A stretch of DNA of 64,000 bases, from contig SHYK01000001.1 of the NCBI GenBank assembly GCA_009692845.1, forward strand, positions 306,400-370,399, in the 5' to 3' direction. How positions within the stretch are numbered: position 1 is the first letter of the stretch; each line of letters starts with the position of its first letter. This stretch comes from Chloroflexota bacterium. Its GTDB lineage: Bacteria > Chloroflexota > UBA6077 > SHYK01. The notes under the pieces were generated by a model, which was not told the origin of the DNA, made no database searches, and saw nothing but the letters and a program-made list of their open reading frames with translations. Below are positions 60,952 to 64,000 of the stretch, piece after piece. Position numbers and translations under genes: made by a program.

Positions 60952-61218
60952 GTGCCGAAATTTCGTCGCCTAAGCACTGAAGAAATGGCCGCCATGCGCT
61001 CTTATCGACGCGGCACGGTTGACCTGACTGAATATAGCGCCTTCTTGCAGCATCTCGGCGTAGGAGATGGGGGGGAAATCTTGCTAGATGCGGGAGATGT
61101 CAAGCGGACGGTCAAGCGTCGCTTGACCCGCGCTGCCCATCTGTCGGGGAAGGATGTCCGCTACCGGAGGACCGAAGGCAACGTCGTCCGGTTTGAAGTG
61201 CGTCCCGGTCCAGAATGA
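60952..61218 (+). CDS. small hypothetical protein
   Basis: 88 aa from GTG 60952, preceded by GAAGGTGA. Basic, soluble; N-terminal FRRLSTEEMAAM and a C-terminal beta-rich half with DVKRTVKRRLTRAA and GNVVRFEVRPG. The family is not recognised, but the layout suggests a small nucleic-acid-binding protein. A TATACT box at 60920-60925 could drive it. Upstream is PBP1A in the opposite direction; downstream an SDR gene in the same direction. Confidence 0.65.
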   Translation: MPKFRRLSTEEMAAMRSYRRGTVDLTEYSAFLQHLGVGDGGEILLDAGDVKRTVKRRLTRAAHLSGKDVRYRRTEGNVVRFEVRPGPE

Positions 61219-61293
61219 GCGGCGCCATATCGCCTCACGGGATGTTGGTGGCGGTGCCTTCGCCCAGCGATGATCTAAGCGCGGCCCGGTAGC

Positions 61294-62025
61294 TTGGCCG
61301 AAGTGGCCCTCATCACGGGGGGTGCCCGGGGGATCGGGCGGGCCGTCGCACTTGACCTGGCGCGGCTGGGATGGTGCGTGGCCATTTGTTATCGCACGAG
61401 CGCATCGGACGCAGAGCAGGTTGTCGAAGCGGCCAGGGAGGCCGGATCGGACGCCTTCGCCGCGCAACACGACGTTTCTGATCCCACCGCAGCGAAACAA
61501 TTCGTCGATGAAGTGCGGGAACGGTGGGGACACGTCGACGCGCTGGTCAATGGCGCGGGCCCTTTCCATCGGGTCGACATCCTGGACGAAACCCCAGAAG
61601 GCTGGCGGGACATGTTCGCGAACAACCTCGACTCAGTCTTTTACATGAGCCATGCAGTCGCCACCGGGATGATCGAGCGAGGCAGCGGCCGAATCATCAG
61701 TTTCAGCATGGCGAATGCCGATCAGTTGGTGGCCCAGACGGGACTAACTGCCCACTACATCGCCAAGGCCGGCGTCCTGGTGCTCACGCGAACGCTCGCG
61801 AAGTCCCTGGCACCGCACGGCATCACGGTCAACGCGATTTCGCCGGGCTTCATTGACTCCGGGAATATGTCGGACGGCGAGCTGGCCAGCGTTGCCAAGC
61901 GCATCCCAGCTGGCTATGTGGGAAGTGTCGAGGACGCGGTCGGAGTCGTGCGCTTCCTGCTGTCTGCCGACGCCCGCTATGTCACCGGCGCCAATATCCA
62001 CCTGAGTGGTGGCTGGGGCATCTAA
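61294..62025 (+). CDS. short-chain dehydrogenase/reductase, FabG-like
   Basis: 243 aa classical SDR. Cofactor motif TGGARGIGRA at the N-terminus, the NNA-like NGAGP, catalytic tyrosine and lysine in HYIAKAG, and the preceding serine in SFSMAN. TTG 61294 is the likely start as MAEVALITGG follows. Probably a 3-oxoacyl-ACP reductase-like or alcohol dehydrogenase; the substrate is unknown. rfbC is convergent, four bases beyond its stop. Confidence 0.88.
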   Translation: MAEVALITGGARGIGRAVALDLARLGWCVAICYRTSASDAEQVVEAAREAGSDAFAAQHDVSDPTAAKQFVDEVRERWGHVDALVNGAGPFHRVDILDETPEGWRDMFANNLDSVFYMSHAVATGMIERGSGRIISFSMANADQLVAQTGLTAHYIAKAGVLVLTRTLAKSLAPHGITVNAISPGFIDSGNMSDGELASVAKRIPAGYVGSVEDAVGVVRFLLSADARYVTGANIHLSGGWGI

Positions 62026-62028
62026 CCG

Positions 62029-62571
62029 CTAGCTGGTGAATTGGTTCGGGAATAGCTCGCTCAGGGTCGGGTTGCGGCGGTCGTGGTCTGACAAACTCGG
62101 GTTCTTAATTGGCCACGGGATGGCGAGATTCGGATCGTCCCAGGCGACCGAGGGGGTGGGAGCCCCGTCGTAGTATTCCGTGACCTGGTAGACGTAGTCC
62201 GCCTGGTCGCTCAGGACGCAAAAGCCGTGAGCCATGCCGCGCGGAATGAATAACTTGCTTCGATTGGTTTCGCCCAGGTGAAAGACTTCCACCCGTTTGA
62301 AGGTTGGCGATTCCGGCCGGATGTCCGCGATGGCGGTAAACACGCTTCCATGCGGGACGTAGACGAGCTTTTCCCAATTCTCGGCATGGAGGCCACGCAG
62401 TACGCCCTTGAGTGAGCGGGAATGATTCTCTTGAACGAAGTGGACGGGTTTCCCTAGCGCGGCTTCCAGCTCGTCCATCCGGACGGTCTCGCGAAAGAAG
62501 CCGCGTTCGTCGTCATTAGTGAGTTGTTCTATGATCAGGAGTCCAGAAAGGGCCCCATGACGCACAGTCAC
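62029..62571 (-). CDS. rfbC: dTDP-4-dehydrorhamnose 3,5-epimerase
   Basis: 180 aa cupin enzyme of dTDP-rhamnose synthesis. The catalytic histidine and context ENHSRSLKGVLRGLHAE and the substrate loop KLFIPRGMAHGF are well conserved. The protein ends in a tail rich in Asp, Pro and Ser. No rfbA, rfbB or rfbD is in the window, so it is orphaned here. The predicted extended -10 is at 62660-62665 on the minus strand. Confidence 0.9.
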   Translation of the reverse strand: MTVRHGALSGLLIIEQLTNDDERGFFRETVRMDELEAALGKPVHFVQENHSRSLKGVLRGLHAENWEKLVYVPHGSVFTAIADIRPESPTFKRVEVFHLGETNRSKLFIPRGMAHGFCVLSDQADYVYQVTEYYDGAPTPSVAWDDPNLAIPWPIKNPSLSDHDRRNPTLSELFPNQFTS

Positions 62572-62658
62572 TGGCAGATGCCTCAGTTGGCGTTGATTGG
62601 GTGGGGAATCGAGAGCGGATATCCGGGTCAGGTGGCCGCCGAGTGCCTCCGGCCGAAC

Positions 62659-62673
62659 GATTGTATCAATCGT
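62659..62673. promoter_or_regulatory. palindrome over the rfbC -10 region
   Basis: CGATTG-TAT-CAATCG is a perfect inverted repeat. On the minus strand it contains TGATACAAT, an extended -10 box for rfbC, so a protein bound there would block rfbC and could affect the divergent ku gene. Confidence 0.4.
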
Positions 62674-62761
62674 AGTAACGCCTGGTTATGATAGCGATTT
62701 CGCTTGGTAGGGCGGGGCGGTCTGGACGATTTTGAGGGGAGAAGCCCCCGGGGGTACGGCA

Positions 62762-63583
62762 ATGGCTCGTCCGATCTGGAGAGGCGTGATCAGCTTCGGG
62801 ATGGTGATGATCCCAGTGAAGCTGTACACGGCCACGGAAAGCAAAGACATCTCTTTTCATCTCATCCACGAAGATTGCAATAGCCGGATCAAGCAGCGAC
62901 GCTGGTGCCCGGTCGACGACCGAGAAGTAGAGATGTCCGAGCTGGTCCGAGGCTACGAATACGCCAAGGGTCAGTACGTGATCCTCACTGATGAGGACTT
63001 CGACCACCTTCCGCTAGCCAGTCGACGGACCATCGAGCTGGCCGTCTTTGTCGAGGCCAAGGACATCGACCCGATCTACTACGAGAAGAGCTACTACCTG
63101 GAACCGGATGAGATTGGGATCAAGCCCTATGCGTTGCTGCTCCGGGCGCTGGAAGAGAAGCAGCTAACCGCGGTTGCCAAGCTCGCTATCCGAAACAAGG
63201 AACGACTCTGTGCGCTGCGTCCCTCGGATGGCGGCTTGATGCTGGAAACGCTCTATTACCCGGACGAGATCCGTATTGAGCGGCCCAAGCTGGGCGAGGT
63301 TGACCTGTCCGACGCCGAGCTCAAGATGGCGTTTAGCCTCATCGACGCCTACTCGGAGGAATTCCAGCCCGAGCAATATCACGACCAGTATCGCGAAGCG
63401 CTGATGGAAGTGATCCAGGCCAAGCTGCAAAACCAGGAAATCGCCGAGCAGCCGGAGCCGATGCCGGAAAACGTGAGTATGGATCTGATGGACGCGCTCC
63501 GGGCTAGCGTGGAAGCCGCGAAGAAGAACAAAGAGGGCGAGGCCGCCAAAGCTGGAGCTGGGCGAGGACGGCGGGCCGGGTAA
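62762..63583 (+). CDS. ku: non-homologous end joining protein Ku
   Basis: 273 aa. Forms the ring that loads on broken DNA ends and recruits LigD. MARPIWRGVISFGMVMIPVK and the HEDCNSRIKQRRWCPVD region are signature parts of bacterial Ku. ATG 62762 matches the family; the frame opens 30 bases earlier. The C-terminal 20 residues are a basic Lys/Gly tail (AAKAGAGRGRRAG) that may bind DNA. ligD starts 15 bases downstream. Confidence 0.95.
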   Translation: MARPIWRGVISFGMVMIPVKLYTATESKDISFHLIHEDCNSRIKQRRWCPVDDREVEMSELVRGYEYAKGQYVILTDEDFDHLPLASRRTIELAVFVEAKDIDPIYYEKSYYLEPDEIGIKPYALLLRALEEKQLTAVAKLAIRNKERLCALRPSDGGLMLETLYYPDEIRIERPKLGEVDLSDAELKMAFSLIDAYSEEFQPEQYHDQYREALMEVIQAKLQNQEIAEQPEPMPENVSMDLMDALRASVEAAKKNKEGEAAKAGAGRGRRAG

Positions 63584-63598
63584 GCCCCCCTCCAAACT

Positions 63599-64000
63599 AT
63601 GGTTGTTCGTCGAGAAAAAGGGGCACCCACCGGCTCTGGCGGCAGTTCTGAGCTGGAGAAGTACGCCGAGAAGCGGGATTTCCAGAAGACTCCGGAGCCG
63701 GCTCCGGGGGTTGCGCCGCGCGACGATGGTGGCCCGCTCCGGTTTGTCGTGCAAAAGCATGCTGCTCGACGGATGCACTACGACCTTCGACTCGAGGCGG
63801 ATGGCGTCCTCAAATCGTGGGCAGTACCGAAAGGCCCCTCGCTGGACCCGGCCGAAAAGCGGCTCGCGGTCCATGTGGAAGACCATCCACTCGACTACGC
63901 CGGCTTCGAAGGGGTCATCCCCAAGGGGGAGTACGGAGCCGGCGAGGTGATCGTGTGGGACACCGGAACCTACGTCCCTGACGAGCCACGCGGCGCCGAA
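63599..64000 (+). CDS. ligD: ATP-dependent DNA ligase LigD, N-terminal phosphoesterase domain (runs off the window)
   Basis: 134 codons are visible. [16 protein letters not shown] opens the LigD 3'-phosphoesterase domain, and the metal and catalytic residues are in [15 protein letters not shown] and [15 protein letters not shown] with IPKGEYGAG. This domain trims 3' ends before ligation. Placing the phosphoesterase domain first matches Pseudomonas-type LigD, unlike the polymerase-first mycobacterial form. Whether ligase and polymerase domains follow cannot be seen. Confidence 0.9.
   Translation, partial: MVVRREKGAPTGSGGSSELEKYAEKRDFQKTPEPAPGVAPRDDGGPLRFVVQKHAARRMHYDLRLEADGVLKSWAVPKGPSLDPAEKRLAVHVEDHPLDYAGFEGVIPKGEYGAGEVIVWDTGTYVPDEPRGAE

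Noticed and set aside
62572-62761. SOS control of ku-ligD
   Set aside because: No GAAC-N4-GTTC motif in the region; only the CGATTG palindrome is present.
1-64000. tRNA genes and CRISPR arrays
   Set aside because: No regularly spaced repeats of CRISPR size and no T-arm-like GGTTCGAATCC context in the intergenic regions I scanned by eye.

Overview
The window looks like chromosomal DNA of a GC-rich bacterium, most probably a member of the Chloroflexota (Thermomicrobia-like or an uncultured sister lineage). I infer this from the gene order rpsD-rpoA-rplQ-truA-rplM-rpsI, a complete alternative complex III (ACIII) locus with pentaheme ActA, a giant UPF0182 membrane protein, a UbiA-type phosphoribosyltransferase, a FixABCX-like electron-transfer operon, frequent GTG/TTG starts and GAAC-N4-GTTC SOS boxes. 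No 16S rRNA is present, so the placement is inference. No tRNA, rRNA, CRISPR array, transposase or phage gene was seen.

Layout. 1-3176: end of the ribosomal protein/RNA polymerase operon. 3360-5047 (-): a decayed alpha/beta hydrolase and a DUF4386 membrane protein. 5390-9834: UbiA-type prenyltransferase divergent from tlyA-nadK-recN. 9870-18602 (-): the ACIII respiratory operon (cytochrome c, small membrane protein, ActA, a two-gene ActB, two NrfD-type subunits, ActD, ActE, small membrane protein). 18835-23130: FAD-linked oxidase convergent with UPF0182. 23321-26070: small ORFs, an aminotransferase of the alanine-glyoxylate type and a flavin reductase. 26067-30356: zinc anti-sigma factor, ECF sigma factor (frameshifted), CslA-like glycosyltransferase, trehalose-phosphatase. 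30419-34376: VWA protein, Ycf48-like beta-propeller interrupted by a stop, membrane-anchored Mrr nuclease. 34388-37033: repeat-rich stretch with a lipoprotein, leucine dehydrogenase and a hypothetical gene. 37034-39767: radical SAM gene behind two tandem SOS boxes, then amt followed by two tiny membrane proteins. 39823-46782: thiO, then mnmA-larE-coaX-coaBC-folE-folK (tRNA thiolation, sulfur transfer, CoA and folate). 46818-50757: small CTG-started membrane protein and etfB-etfA-fixC-fixX, closed by a terminator. 50862-60801: LysM/NlpC hydrolase, GNAT, argH / argG, ABC exporter, PBP1A. 60952-64000: small hypothetical, SDR, rfbC, and the Ku-LigD end-joining pair (ligD runs off the window).

Functionally the window combines quinol oxidation (ACIII) with ETF-linked electron entry (EtfBA-FixCX), so both sides of a quinone pool are encoded. 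DNA repair is represented by recN, ku-ligD and an SOS-controlled radical SAM gene. A striking feature is that accessory genes carry many lesions (frameshifts, in-frame stops, lost starts, remnants) while every core gene is intact. Either these loci are decaying, or the assembly keeps residual indels; reads or a close relative would decide.
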